DNA from: Sulfodiicoccus acidiphilus
Lineage (GTDB): Archaea > Thermoproteota > Thermoprotei_A > Sulfolobales > Sulfolobaceae
Reading direction: 5' to 3'
DNA: 64,000 nucleotides
Assembly: GCF_003967175.1 (NCBI RefSeq)
Contig: NZ_AP018553.1
Location: 2,033,982 to 2,097,981 of the forward strand
Shown here piece after piece: positions 1-8,965 of this stretch. A program made the position numbers and the translations under genes. The notes beneath the pieces were generated by a model that saw only the letters and a program-made list of their open reading frames with translations, was not told where the DNA came from and searched no databases. How positions within the stretch are numbered: position 1 is the stretch's first letter; every line of letters starts with the position of its first letter.

Positions 1-333
1 GGTGACGTTAGGCGGAAGGACTGTGACGTTGCTAGGAAGGACCGACGTCATGTTGAGTTCTTGTAGGAGCTGATATGAGTAATAGTCGACTGCTACCAAG
101 TCCTTCCCAAGTCCTAACGCTACGAGGATCTGTGTGTCACTAGGTGCTAAGGACACTATTCTGGAAGGGAAGGACGAGATAGTGACGTTCCTACCCAGGC
201 CGTCCACAACAGAGATGGGATAGTAGGGGCCTTGCTTCACGGTAACGGATGGAGACCTCTCGTATGCGAAGTAGGCTGTAACCCCTAGGACGACTACTAC
301 CACGAGCGTGACAGCCAAGGTCGAAGTTCTCAT
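1..333 (-). CDS. ABC transporter substrate-binding protein, FecB/BtuF-like (partial, runs off left edge)
   Basis: The minus frame from ATG at 333 is open for 111 codons to the window edge. It begins with a membrane anchor (MRTSTLAVTLVVVVVLGVTA), then a binding-protein opening with YPISVVDGLGRNVTI and RIVSLAPSDTQILVALGLG. That DxxGRxVxI...RIVSLAPS pattern is typical of helical-backbone binding proteins for iron-siderophores, haem or cobalamin. It should sit outside the membrane and deliver substrate to the permease and ATPase encoded just upstream on the same strand. It has its own TATA box (about 355-361) and operator (338-354), with the ATG at the expected leaderless position. The substrate cannot be told and the C-terminal half is missing. 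Confidence 0.85.
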   Translation of the reverse strand, partial: MRTSTLAVTLVVVVVLGVTAYFAYERSPSVTVKQGPYYPISVVDGLGRNVTISSFPSRIVSLAPSDTQILVALGLGKDLVAVDYYSYQLLQELNMTSVLPSNVTVLPPNVT

Positions 334-337
334 GAGG

Positions 338-354
338 CTGGATAGGCTATCCAG
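338..354. promoter_or_regulatory. Perfect 17-bp palindrome, putative operator of the binding-protein gene
   Basis: On the minus strand the sequence is CTGGATAGCCTATCCAG, perfect 8-bp arms around one base. It lies four bases before the ATG at 333 and directly downstream of a TATA-like CTTTTAA (about 355-361). It thus overlaps the core promoter and predicted transcription start, a place where a bound repressor would block transcription. A second copy of the same core, TGGATA-N3-TATCCA, occurs at the promoter of the permease gene (1971-1987) with identical spacing to its start codon. The regulator is unknown. Confidence 0.7.
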
Positions 355-372
355 CTTAAAAGTTTAGCTGCC

Positions 373-1029
373 TCATGGGGCGGGTATCAGGAATCTCCTC
401 CCTCCTCCCTCCACTTCCACGAAACGCACCCCATATAACTCTTCCAAGTCCTCTGCCCTAACTCCCCACGGTTGGCATTGCTTCATTAGTTTCCCTTCCT
501 TGATCATAACTATCCAGTTCGCCAACGTAAGCAGGGACATGTCGTGAGTCGCAACCACTACTGTCCTCGCCGTCGATATGTCGACCACCCTTTTACTCAC
601 AAGGAACGAGTTAGAAGGATCCAAATTCGAGGTCGGCTCGTCTAGAAGAAGTGTCTTACCCTTCGTCATGGCCTTTGCGATCATCACCAACCTCCTTTCC
701 CCGGAGCTCAGCGTATCGAGCCTCCTGTGAAAGAGGTGCAGTACACCTAGCTCGGAGAGTGCATTTTTGGCGATCTCCACCTCTTCCCTGCTGGGTGGAT
801 ACCAGGTATCCTCAGCTAGCATGAACTTGTCTACAGATATGGGTGCGTCGGGGAGATCGGACGGAAGATATGTAGTACCTAGGAGTGGACGCACTTCTGA
901 GAGTGCTCCGTTGAGTATACCGTCCTTCACCCTCATCCCTGCTAGGCGTTTCAGAAGGGTTGTCTTCCCAGAACCGTTAGGGCCAACGACTACGTTCAAC
1001 CCACTCCGTAATTCAAGCCCTGTACTCAA
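373..1029 (-). CDS. ABC transporter ATPase, FecE/BtuD-like
   Basis: Cytoplasmic ATPase of 218 residues powering the adjacent FecCD-type permease. It has Walker A GPNGSGKTT (about residues 17-25), signature LSSGERR, Walker B LLLDEPTSNLD and the switch histidine in ATHDMS, all in the expected order. It is slightly shorter than most BtuD-type subunits because the N-terminal strand before Walker A is brief; no better start is seen. It overlaps the end of the permease gene by 17 bp, implying translational coupling, and stops 40 bp before the binding-protein start. The family is clear, the substrate is not. Confidence 0.9.
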   Translation of the reverse strand: MSTGLELRSGLNVVVGPNGSGKTTLLKRLAGMRVKDGILNGALSEVRPLLGTTYLPSDLPDAPISVDKFMLAEDTWYPPSREEVEIAKNALSELGVLHLFHRRLDTLSSGERRLVMIAKAMTKGKTLLLDEPTSNLDPSNSFLVSKRVVDISTARTVVVATHDMSLLTLANWIVMIKEGKLMKQCQPWGVRAEDLEELYGVRFVEVEGGGRRFLIPAP

Positions 1030-1966
1030 GCCCCATCGCCAACCTGATCATTATGGGGAGCACGAAGGCCGAAGTGACAGCTGTTATGGGTACTATAAAC
1101 CCGAACGTACCGTCCGAGATGTCGTTAGCAGCCTCCATCACTAGAGCACCTACAATGCACGAGGTTAGCAACACCTGTCTGAAACCGTCGGCGCCCATCA
1201 ACCTCGCCATGTGGGGACTCATTAGCCCGACGAACCCTATTGCGCCAACCTGAGAGACTAAGTAACCCACCACTAAACTAGTCAAGGTCAACCACCCCAG
1301 CCTGAACTTACCGACGTTCAGACCGTTAGCGTAGGCTACTTCGTCTCCCAGCGAGGCGAGGTCGAAGGCCCGTGCCCTCAATGTTAAGACGTAGAGGAAC
1401 ACCAGTGTCACTGATAAGAGGACTCCGACATCGGTGAAAGTTTTCACGCCCACGTCCCCGAAGAGCCAGTAGAGGGCGTTGGGAAGCTGTGGATACTTGA
1501 ATTGAAGATACTCCTCCGCCACCAGCAGTCCTGATGTGAAGGCAAAGTCGACAGTGAGTCCAGCTAATAGAAGCGACCCAGGACCTCCCTTTCTTCCTAA
1601 GGCCAATACTATTAACGACCCGAGTACGGAAAAGGCGAACGCTGCCACCGGTTGTGCCAAGATTGAGAGGAATAGCGGTACTCCCGTGAAGAATGCTATC
1701 ACTGCTCCGAAGGCCGCTCCAGCAGCAGTACCAGACACGTACGGGTCCATGAGGCCGTTTCTAAATAGGGTCTGGAGAACTGTACCTGACGCCGCTAACA
1801 CGATTCCGGTTAGGGCCGCGTAGATGACAGTTGGAAGCTTCATGTCGAGTAAGATCTCCCTGTATACTCCCGTGGAATTGAGGGGAGTGTAGACTGGTCC
1901 GTAAAGGAGCCCGAGGAGGCCAGCCGCGATCGTCGACATTACCAAAACCAAAAGAAGCCCCTTCAC
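1013..1966 (-). CDS. ABC transporter permease, FecCD/BtuC family
   Basis: Polytopic permease of about 317 residues. Family hallmarks include the early stretch GTVLQTLFRNGLMDPYVSGT, the cytoplasmic LGDEVAYANGLNVGKFR loop and the late VGAIGFVGLMSPHMARLMG motif that contacts the ATPase. The longest frame begins at an ATG at 2026, but a TATA box (1988-1997) lies inside that extension, 26 bp before a GTG at 1966, and an operator palindrome (1971-1987) sits between them. I therefore place the start at the GTG, giving a leaderless transcript. It is first in the order permease, ATPase, binding protein. The pattern fits import of a metal chelate or cobalamin. Confidence 0.88.
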   Translation of the reverse strand: MKGLLLVLVMSTIAAGLLGLLYGPVYTPLNSTGVYREILLDMKLPTVIYAALTGIVLAASGTVLQTLFRNGLMDPYVSGTAAGAAFGAVIAFFTGVPLFLSILAQPVAAFAFSVLGSLIVLALGRKGGPGSLLLAGLTVDFAFTSGLLVAEEYLQFKYPQLPNALYWLFGDVGVKTFTDVGVLLSVTLVFLYVLTLRARAFDLASLGDEVAYANGLNVGKFRLGWLTLTSLVVGYLVSQVGAIGFVGLMSPHMARLMGADGFRQVLLTSCIVGALVMEAANDISDGTFGFIVPITAVTSAFVLPIMIRLAMGLEYRA

Positions 1967-1970
1967 GTGG

Positions 1971-1997
1971 GTGGATAGCTTATCCAGATATTTATAG
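1971..1997 (-). promoter_or_regulatory. Promoter plus operator of the FecCD-type permease
   Basis: Reading the minus strand, a TATA box CTATAAATAT (1988-1997) is followed by CTGGATAAGCTATCCAC (1971-1987), then four bases, then the GTG start. The palindromic core TGGATA-N3-TATCCA (outer base imperfect) and the four-base gap match the operator of the binding-protein gene exactly. The palindrome covers the region between TATA and the predicted transcription start. Confidence 0.68.
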
Positions 1998-2032
1998 ATA
2001 TGGGGCCGTGAGGAAAACCTCGTCATTCATCT

Positions 2033-2078
2033 TACTCACCAGAGACCCCGTCCGTTAGGGCGGGGTAGTTCACGGGTT
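2033..2078 (+). mobile_element. Short right-end hairpin remnant of an IS200/IS605-like element
   Basis: A hairpin with arms CCCCGTCC and GGGCGGGG around 2046-2066 is followed by TAGTTCACGGG. The reverse complement of almost the same sequence occurs at 13118-13152 and, more weakly, at the right ends of the elements at 23425 and 37498. No coding tail accompanies it here. It resembles the right-end hairpin seen downstream of archaeal tnpB genes. It lies between the permease promoter and the end of the ClC gene. Confidence 0.5.
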
Positions 2079-2112
2079 TGACTCTCCTTCGACAAAGGCG
2101 AGCACTGGCCCC

Positions 2113-3864
2113 TTAAGTCTTCTCCTTCACGCTCATTTCCCTTAGTTTCTTGTCGTAAGCGGTAAGCACGTCATCCAAGGTGACTATGCCTTTATAAACT
2201 CCCTTCTCGACAACAGGAGCCCACCTCGACTTAGACCTAACCATGACCTCCATTGCGTCTTCCGCTGTAGACGATGGATTAACGTAGCTCACGCCGCTCC
2301 TGACGAAGTTAACTACGGGCTCCTTTGAAGCCGGTAGTTCTGAGAGGAATACTGAACCGAGGAACTTGCCTTCATTGTCGACCACTGGAAGAGAGAAGAG
2401 GCCGGAGTCCTGAATCGCCTTCCTAGCGTCGGAAGATCCCATGGTCGACAGTAGCTTTGTGTCTCTGAGCTGGAGCTCAGAAACCCTGATACTTCTGAGG
2501 AGGGGAACGTTGTATTCTCCCGCGTGGACTGGAGAGTCTCGTCTAGTAGGTACTTGGGATCCATATATCGTATTTCCCCCTGAGAGGAGGTATGCCACTG
2601 CTACGGCTATCATCATACCCGGAAGCAACTGCAGACCTCCCGTCATCTCTACCACCATGAGTGTCACCGATAGTGGTGCCTTAGCGGCAGCTCCAAATAA
2701 TGAGAGCATTCCCACTATGACGAAGGGAGCGACGGAAGGGACCACGGAGGGTAAAAGTAAGTGGAGGACGTACCCGTAGACTGCCCCGGTAGAGGCTCCT
2801 ATCACTATTCCTGGCGCAAAGTCCCCTCCACTTCCACCGCTCCCCACAGTGAAGGAAGTAGAAATTACCTTTACGAAAGGAAGAGAGATTAATATTAGAA
2901 GGAGCGGAACTCCATACGTAGGAATATCGCCGAACTTGCCGTCCATGAGGATCTGAACCCACCCATAGCCGTTAGCCATCACCTCTGGGAACCCCAAGGC
3001 CAAAGCTCCAGCGGCGAGTCCTCCAATGGCGGGTTTAACGTATCTTGACGTCCTGAGTGCCTTGAATCTGGAAGTGAATAGCTCCATTGTTTTCACGTAG
3101 AAGATGGACATTCCACCCGTCACTACGCCTAGAAATGCGTAAAGCGGTAATCTTAGAGGAGAGAAGGGTTGGAGGTAGTAGCCGAAGATCGGCTCGAAGC
3201 CTGTGACGACCCCGAATATGGAATAGCCCACCGCAGAGGCCACAACCGCAGGGAAAATCACTTCTGGTTCTATATCCCTTTTGTAGAGGAGTTCCCCGGC
3301 GAGGATCGCGCCTCCTATGGGTGACTTAAATATGGTCCCTATCCCAGCCCCTATCCCGATCGCCACAGCTCTCCTCCTGTCCTCTGCCCCCAATCTCAGG
3401 AAGTTGATCAAGTTCGACGAAAGCCCGGCAACTATCATGGAGGTTGGGCCTTCTCTGCCCCCACTTCCGCCGCTACCTATGGTTACGGCCGAGGCCAGCA
3501 GCTTCACCGGCACTGCCCTCAACCTTACTCTACCGTTGTTCTTATGATAGGAATTTATGGCGAAGTCCGTACCTCCTCCGGCTGCCTCAGGAGAGAAGGT
3601 GTAGGTAAGCAGTCCTGAGACCGCACCTCCTAGGCCTACTACAAGGGGTAGGAAAATGTACCTAGTGGGGGAGTAAACGAAGTTCAAGGGACCCCCTTCT
3701 CCTACGGGGTGTGGTAGTTGAACTCCTAGGACGTCTCCTAAGAGCAACTCTTCGAAGAACTTTATGCCAAAATAGAGTGCCAACGCTCCAGTAGCTGCGA
3801 GGACCCCAATTAGTAGCCCTACGATGAACCAGCGCTCGAAGTAAGGTAGGTCCCTGAGGTTCAC
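2113..3864 (-). CDS. ClC-family chloride channel/transporter with C-terminal CBS pair
   Basis: Membrane protein of 583 residues. The three selectivity-filter motifs are present: GSGGSGGREGP (gating glutamate in GREGP, about residue 140), a second GSGGSGGDFAPG (about residue 345) and flanking hydrophobic helices. The last 130 residues form two CBS domains (RVSELQLRDTKLLST... and ...VTLDDVLTAYD), which in this family bind adenine nucleotides and set gating. The start is GTG at 3864; the encoded MNLRDLPYFERWF leads straight into the first helix. In acidophiles ClC proteins are thought to help with charge balance or acid resistance; whether this one is a channel or a Cl-/H+ exchanger cannot be decided here. 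Transcribed singly. Confidence 0.93.
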   Translation of the reverse strand: MNLRDLPYFERWFIVGLLIGVLAATGALALYFGIKFFEELLLGDVLGVQLPHPVGEGGPLNFVYSPTRYIFLPLVVGLGGAVSGLLTYTFSPEAAGGGTDFAINSYHKNNGRVRLRAVPVKLLASAVTIGSGGSGGREGPTSMIVAGLSSNLINFLRLGAEDRRRAVAIGIGAGIGTIFKSPIGGAILAGELLYKRDIEPEVIFPAVVASAVGYSIFGVVTGFEPIFGYYLQPFSPLRLPLYAFLGVVTGGMSIFYVKTMELFTSRFKALRTSRYVKPAIGGLAAGALALGFPEVMANGYGWVQILMDGKFGDIPTYGVPLLLILISLPFVKVISTSFTVGSGGSGGDFAPGIVIGASTGAVYGYVLHLLLPSVVPSVAPFVIVGMLSLFGAAAKAPLSVTLMVVEMTGGLQLLPGMMIAVAVAYLLSGGNTIYGSQVPTRRDSPVHAGEYNVPLLRSIRVSELQLRDTKLLSTMGSSDARKAIQDSGLFSLPVVDNEGKFLGSVFLSELPASKEPVVNFVRSGVSYVNPSSTAEDAMEVMVRSKSRWAPVVEKGVYKGIVTLDDVLTAYDKKLREMSVKEKT

Positions 3865-3895
3865 GAGTTAGTCTGAATAGGTAGAAGCTAAAAAT

Positions 3896-5581
3896 CTACC
3901 TGGCTGCAGCTCTCACTTCCTTAACTTCAATCACGCCACCTACCTTTCGTTTTACGACGGAGGAAAGAAGCGCTGACGCAGCAGAGAGCACCGCACTAAC
4001 TAGGAAAGCAAGGTCCAAGGAGGAAGTCATTGGACCGGCTACCATCTCAGGGAAGAAAGTGTTGGAGGTAAGGGTGGCGGTTACGGTGGGGGACAACGTT
4101 GAAGTAAGGGAAGCAGGTAAAGAGGCCAGAATCTGCTGCAACGGGTTGTACCCGAGGAAAGTGGCGAAAACAGCTCCAGTTGGAGAAAGAGCTCTAGATA
4201 AGGGAACAGACAACTGGGGGGCCCCTGCCGCAGTAACGTGAGCGGCAACGGCCTGTGGAAGGGTGGAGTTAAGACCTAGGACAACCGCGGTGAAGAACAC
4301 AGCTATACTTACCGTCTGCCCCACGTTAAACATGGTGGCTCTCATTCCAGACGCTGCCCCCCTGTGTTCCCTTGGCGATGAGTTCATTATGGCGGCTGTG
4401 TTAGGGGAGCCAAAGAATCCATTGCCTACACCCATCGCGAATATGATCAGAGCGAAAGTGGGGTACTGGAAGTCGTAGGGGAGGAACATCAACGCCACAA
4501 AGGCCGCAGCCACGGTCAATGCTCCTCCAGTGGCGACCCATCTCGGACCATACTTGTCAGTTAAGATCCCTCCAAAGGGAGCCACAACCGCCGTGCCTAC
4601 AGTCATGGGAATTAAGTATATGCCTGACCAGAACGGGGTGGTCTGAAAGCTGTAGCCGTGGAGGGGTAGCCAAACCCCTTGCAGCAGTAAAACCAGGAGA
4701 ACTAGGACGCCTCCTCTAGCCATGGAGTTGAGGAGTCCTGCTGCATTTGCTGCCGCGAACGACCTATCCCTGAATAACTCCACTCTGAACATCGGCTCTT
4801 TCGTCTTCGCTTCGACGAACGGGAAACCAACTAGGAGGGCTCCTCCGAGGCCCATTGCAATCCACACCAATGGGTCTCCCCATCCCATGGGAGCCCCTCC
4901 ATATGGGAGGAGACCGTAAGTTACACCCACTAGAAGAGATACGAGACCTCCACTGAATAGGAGGTTTCCCACCACATCTATCCGCTGTCTCCTGGGAGTC
5001 GAGAGTTCCTTCAACTTGAGGTAGGACCACATCGTCCCTGCTGCTCCAAATGGGACGTTTACGAGGAAAACGTACCTCCAATTCAAGACCGATAGCACTC
5101 CTCCTAACACCAGACCTACTAGAGTTCCAACTACTGCAGATATCTGGTTTATACCTAGGGCCTTCCCTCTCTCTTGTTCGGGGAAGGCGTCGGTTATTAT
5201 AGCAGCACTGTTCGCGAAGAGGAGACCTCCTCCAAGTCCCTGAATTGCCCTGAACGCTATGAGCTCGAGAGCTCCTAGTGTGCCTCCGTTGGGTGTAATG
5301 GATAGGAGGAGGGAGGCAGTGGTGAAAATTGCGAACCCTAGGTTGTAGGCCCTGACCCTGCCGTACATGTCTGAGAGTCTACCTAGAGTGACTACGAGAG
5401 CTGATATGACGACGCTGTAACCAAAGAGGAACCAAAGTAAATACTGGAAGGAGTCTAGGGGGTTCAGCTGTATCCCCTTGAATATGGCTGGAATGGAAAT
5501 TATGACTATGCTGAAGTTAATAGTGGCCATCATGGTGCCCAGCGTGGTGTTAGAGAGAGCAATCCACTTGTACTGGACCAT
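3896..5581 (-). CDS. MFS drug-efflux-type transporter, DHA2 (14-TM) family
   Basis: Protein of 561 residues with about 14 hydrophobic segments. Motif A ([16 protein letters not shown], about residues 67-82) and the motif C region near [20 protein letters not shown] are typical of the EmrB/QacA-type drug:H+ antiporters. A long Ser/Thr/Ala-rich loop between the last two helices (about residues 440-515) is presumably outside the cell and is larger than in most relatives. It is transcribed alone from an ATG at 5581. The substrate is unknown, and there is no adjacent regulator or membrane-fusion partner. Confidence 0.9.
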   Translation of the reverse strand: MVQYKWIALSNTTLGTMMATINFSIVIISIPAIFKGIQLNPLDSFQYLLWFLFGYSVVISALVVTLGRLSDMYGRVRAYNLGFAIFTTASLLLSITPNGGTLGALELIAFRAIQGLGGGLLFANSAAIITDAFPEQERGKALGINQISAVVGTLVGLVLGGVLSVLNWRYVFLVNVPFGAAGTMWSYLKLKELSTPRRQRIDVVGNLLFSGGLVSLLVGVTYGLLPYGGAPMGWGDPLVWIAMGLGGALLVGFPFVEAKTKEPMFRVELFRDRSFAAANAAGLLNSMARGGVLVLLVLLLQGVWLPLHGYSFQTTPFWSGIYLIPMTVGTAVVAPFGGILTDKYGPRWVATGGALTVAAAFVALMFLPYDFQYPTFALIIFAMGVGNGFFGSPNTAAIMNSSPREHRGAASGMRATMFNVGQTVSIAVFFTAVVLGLNSTLPQAVAAHVTAAGAPQLSVPLSRALSPTGAVFATFLGYNPLQQILASLPASLTSTLSPTVTATLTSNTFFPEMVAGPMTSSLDLAFLVSAVLSAASALLSSVVKRKVGGVIEVKEVRAAAR

Positions 5582-6141
5582 AATATGGCGCTGCTCCTGA
5601 TCGATTTTAAGGGTTTCTTACCAGCTCTTTAGCGTCTTCATGTATTTAAGTCCAGAGTTTCCCTAGAACTGAATCGTGTAGGTTCGGTTCTTCACTTTCG
5701 GTGTCGAGAACTTCAGATAAAACCTTATTCGAGTCCTTAAGGTGACCCATGAGGATTGCCCCTCATCCTAGGGAATTCTGTCCATACTATCCTTATGTTT
5801 TCACTGCGAGAGGTTTTCACTAAGTCTAGGTTGCCGTGATGCCGACTCCATCTCCGCCGTCCAGCTTTCTTCCTTCAGAGTTGTTACCACCATCCATATT
5901 CCGAGTTACGTCTCAATCGAATGTGGAGAACCTCAACTTGAGGAGGTGAGCAATAGAGACTGAGTTTTATTGTTGGTTTTATCGATTCCACGGGCCCTTC
6001 GAGGGAAGCGCTGACACTCCTTTCCAGCTTTCTCTTTTAAGGGAAGTAAATAAGGTATGAAGGATCTAGGCTTGTTCACCCCGTGAAGCCGCGCATTCGG
6101 GCTCTGTTAGCTCCCTTGTCGTAGAGACTCCACCCATCATC
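5582..6141. other. Gene-free stretch upstream of the MFS gene
   Basis: No open frame with coding character is seen on either strand. It holds the promoter region of the MFS gene and otherwise unrecognised sequence. It leads into the tnpB-tail element at 6142-6465. Confidence 0.5.
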
Positions 6142-6465
6142 TAACTTCCTTCGTCCGATGCCAATGACTTCCCCCGAGAGAGTTCCCCTCATCGGTTCGG
6201 GCTTACGTCCCCCAATTTGAGAAGCAGTCGAGGGGAGTCAGAGAAGCTCTTCCAAATGACCAGGAAGGGATCCTTGTTGAATGCCTCTGGATTCCACGAT
6301 GAAATAATGTAGAGGTGTTAGTTGGGCCCTTACTCAGTTCCATTGAGCCCTCGATCAGGCTGGGGAAGGACTTCGGTACCGTCGCTGAAAAAGTGAAAAA
6401 CAACATTTAAACGAGGGAGCGTCCGTACACCAGTGAGGCCCTTCAACCTCCATTTTTGTAAACTC
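6142..6465 (-). mobile_element. Degenerate tnpB-tail element (hairpin end + tail + right end)
   Basis: Read on the minus strand, a hairpin-type end (6412-6465) is followed by a tail region and a right-end-like stretch finishing near 6142. The block CATCGGTTCGGGCTTACGTC (6190-6209) is nearly identical to a block at 52513 and clearly related to one at 33817. The following GCAGTCGAG (6224-6232) and CTCGATCAGGCTGGGGA (6351-6367) also recur there. No intact reading frame survives. I interpret it as a strongly decayed non-autonomous derivative of a TnpB-encoding IS element. Confidence 0.6.
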
Positions 6466-6532
6466 GCGTTCATCGGAGTGTTTTTCGAGGGAAGACATCT
6501 GCGACCTCCCATGCACCTCGTCGGATATGTGA

Positions 6533-7803
6533 TCAGACTCCCAGCCTCTTCAGTAGGTTCACCATCCACTCCTTACAAAGCCTATAATCCCTCTTATATA
6601 TGAATTCGTTGAAAGAGTGTATATTGGATCCAGGATTGTCCGGCCCAACTCCATCCGCTATTTGTCCAATACCCAAAGTCCTAGCTACGGAGGCCATGGG
6701 TCCTGTACCGGGGCTGTTGGGAAGTACAAGCGGTTCCATAAAGAAGGTCTCTCTTGCCGAATCGATAAGGGCCTTGGCGATCTCGCTGTCTTCGCACGTC
6801 CTGAAAGGCTCCTCCTCACCAAGAACCATCATTTCTAGGTTTCTCTTCTTCACCATCTCTCTCAGTGCCGCCAAGACCACCTTGGGTTGCTGTCTAGGAA
6901 CTAGTCTGAAGTCCAGCTTCACGAAGGCGTGGGAAGGTATGACAGTCTTACTACCCTCCCCAGTGTAGCCGGACTGAATTCCGTCCAAATTGCAGGTAGG
7001 ATCCCGGACCAACTTGACGAGGAAGTCGTCCTGTACTTCGTATCCCAAGGCTTCCTTCATCAGCCGTAGGTCTATGCCTAGTTTGGAAGCCGTAAGTCCC
7101 TCTACCGACGGTGGGACAAGTATATCGTCGTAGAAACCTGGTATGTTAACCCTACCGTCCGGCCCACGCAGTTCTCTCAGGAAGTCGAGCAACTCCCACG
7201 CTGGATTCCTAGCTATAGGAGCGTACATTGAGTGAAGATCCTTCGGTGTCTTTGCGCTTATCTGGACGTAGAGTAGACCCTTGACTCCCAAGACTACCTG
7301 TGGTGCGCCGTTGGGTCCCCTTCCTGCTCCCTCCCACAATATATAATCGGCCTTCAACCTCTTTGCGTACTCGGGAGAAAAGAAGGCATGTGAGGACTAC
7401 CTATCTCCTCTTCCCCCTCGTACAAGAACTTCAAGTTGACTTTGAGTTTACCCTCCTTCTTGAGCTCTGACACAGCTTCGAGCCTTGCCATTAGAGCACC
7501 TTTGTCGTCAGCTACTCCTCTAGCGATCAGCTTGTCCTCCTTGAAGGTTGGGGTAAAAGGGTCTGTCTCCCACTTCTCTAGCGGCTCCACCGGCTGAACA
7601 TCGTAGTGGTTGTAGATGAGCAAGGTCTTAGGTGCACCGACGTTGATCTCCCCCAACACGTACGGGTTGACTGCCTTATGCTTTACCAACTCCGCCTCAA
7701 TACCGTTGCTCTGCATATAGTCTTGGAGGAACTTCGCACCTTCGACCCCCTTTCCCTTAGCCGACTGCGTGTCTATCCTCAGGAACGCTAGTAGATCGTC
7801 CAC
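6533..7803 (-). pseudogene. M20-family metallopeptidase (dipeptidase/ArgE type), split by a frameshift
   Basis: Two overlapping frames together give one full-length (about 420 residue) M20 di-zinc hydrolase. The first (7803 to about 7375, GTG start) has the metal site YNHYDVQPV, GVADDKGALMA and the catalytic GEEEIGS. The second (from about 7372 down to 6533) continues EYAKRLKADYILWEGAGRG, then the lid domain and the C-terminal histidine region. The reading frame breaks by one base in the TTTTCTCCC stretch near 7372-7382, just after the GEEEIGSP motif. A TATA box at 7822-7831 puts the GTG at 7803 at the leaderless position. All metal ligands are intact, so this is a fresh pseudogene or a sequence error. 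Confidence 0.85.
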
Positions 7804-8071
7804 AAGGGTGCTTGCAAGCCAAGTTTAAAAGTTGAGACTCTTGGTATTGGTACAAAACGGATATTGCTACAAAGGATAAGTGATGGTAAACTCACGTTCC
7901 TTCCCCATCACTTTAGGGACGTGAATTGGTAGAGGCCCATCGAGATCTCTTCACCTCCACACGTGGGGGCCTAGGTGAAAAACCTAGCCCTTGGAGACAG
8001 AACAAGGAATTCTGTGTCTTTTCTTCACAGGTATGGATAGGACTTTTAATGTCCTCCATAATACTAAACTT
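7804..8071. promoter_or_regulatory. Divergent promoter region between the M20 gene and glcT
   Basis: TATA-like elements AAGTTTAAAA (7821-7830, facing left) and ACTTTTAATG (8041-8050, facing right) sit 26-28 bp from the GTG at 7803 and the ATG at 8072. Between them are inverted repeats such as CCTAGG(TG)...CACCTAGG around 7950-7990. No binding-protein gene is present although glcTUV lies immediately downstream. Confidence 0.55.
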
Positions 8072-8965
8072 ATGGAGAGCTCGGAAAGTAGCACCAGGCT
8101 TAGGTCAGCCCTAAACAAGGCAGCCCTAGTCGTACCAACCGCGGCTCTCTCCGTGATACTACTCTATCTCGTGATCTGGAACCTCTACTACTCTTTCACG
8201 GACTGGTCGCTCTTCCACTCTGTTCCCCAGTTCGTTGGTTTCTTAACATACGCTCAAGCGATGTCGACTCTGTTCTTCAGGAGCTCCTTCCTTCACTCCT
8301 TCGAACTCTCAGGGGGGCTCATCCTCGTTGGGAACTTGCTAGGAATCTTCCTCGCTGGACTACTGTACTTCGTTAAGAGCTCGAAGCTTCGGACGGTCTA
8401 TCTCTCCATATTTATCGCACCTTTAGCCATATCGATGGCAGTCAACGGCGTAATATGGTTGTGGCTGTTCAACTTACAGATCGGGATAGACTGGTTGCTG
8501 GTAAGGATCGGACTCCCTGCCCTTCCTTGGCTGTCGTCAACAGCTACAGCCTTCCCCAGCATGTTCCTTGTTACGGTGTGGGCCTACACCGGCCTTGCCG
8601 TACTTTTTTACCTAGCGTCCTTTATGGGCGTTGACAAGAGCTTAATTGAGGCCGCACGAGTGGACGGTGTAGGATCTCTGAGGACGTTCTTCAAAGTTCT
8701 CCTTCCTAACTCCTCACAAGGAGTTATAGTAGCCACTGCCCTCCTCTTCCTGTTCTCGTTCAAGATATTCAGCCTGCCTTTCGTCCTCAGCGGAGGGCCA
8801 ACTAACGTCTCGCTTCAGACGGGGGTGATATACATGTATTATCTCGACACCACAGAATTCTTCGCCGAGTCCACAGCGATCGCAACGCTCGTGACGGCGA
8901 TTGCGGCCGCCGTCGTGATTCCGTTCGCCTTATTGGGCTTGAAGAGGTGGGTAAGGCGTGAGTGA
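8072..8965 (+). CDS. glcT: ABC sugar transporter permease GlcT-like
   Basis: Integral membrane subunit of about 297 residues with six hydrophobic segments. The ATPase-docking loop of this permease class is seen as EAARVDGVGSLRTFFKVLLP (about residues 192-211). The longest frame starts at 7991, but a TATA box at 8041-8050 makes the ATG at 8072 the leaderless start and removes an unlikely N-terminal extension. It overlaps glcU by 8 bp, so the two permeases are coupled. The gene order glcT-glcU-glcV and similarity of the ATPase to Saccharolobus GlcV suggest glucose or a related sugar as substrate, by inference. No glcS-type binding-protein gene is adjacent. Confidence 0.88.
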   Translation: MESSESSTRLRSALNKAALVVPTAALSVILLYLVIWNLYYSFTDWSLFHSVPQFVGFLTYAQAMSTLFFRSSFLHSFELSGGLILVGNLLGIFLAGLLYFVKSSKLRTVYLSIFIAPLAISMAVNGVIWLWLFNLQIGIDWLLVRIGLPALPWLSSTATAFPSMFLVTVWAYTGLAVLFYLASFMGVDKSLIEAARVDGVGSLRTFFKVLLPNSSQGVIVATALLFLFSFKIFSLPFVLSGGPTNVSLQTGVIYMYYLDTTEFFAESTAIATLVTAIAAAVVIPFALLGLKRWVRRE

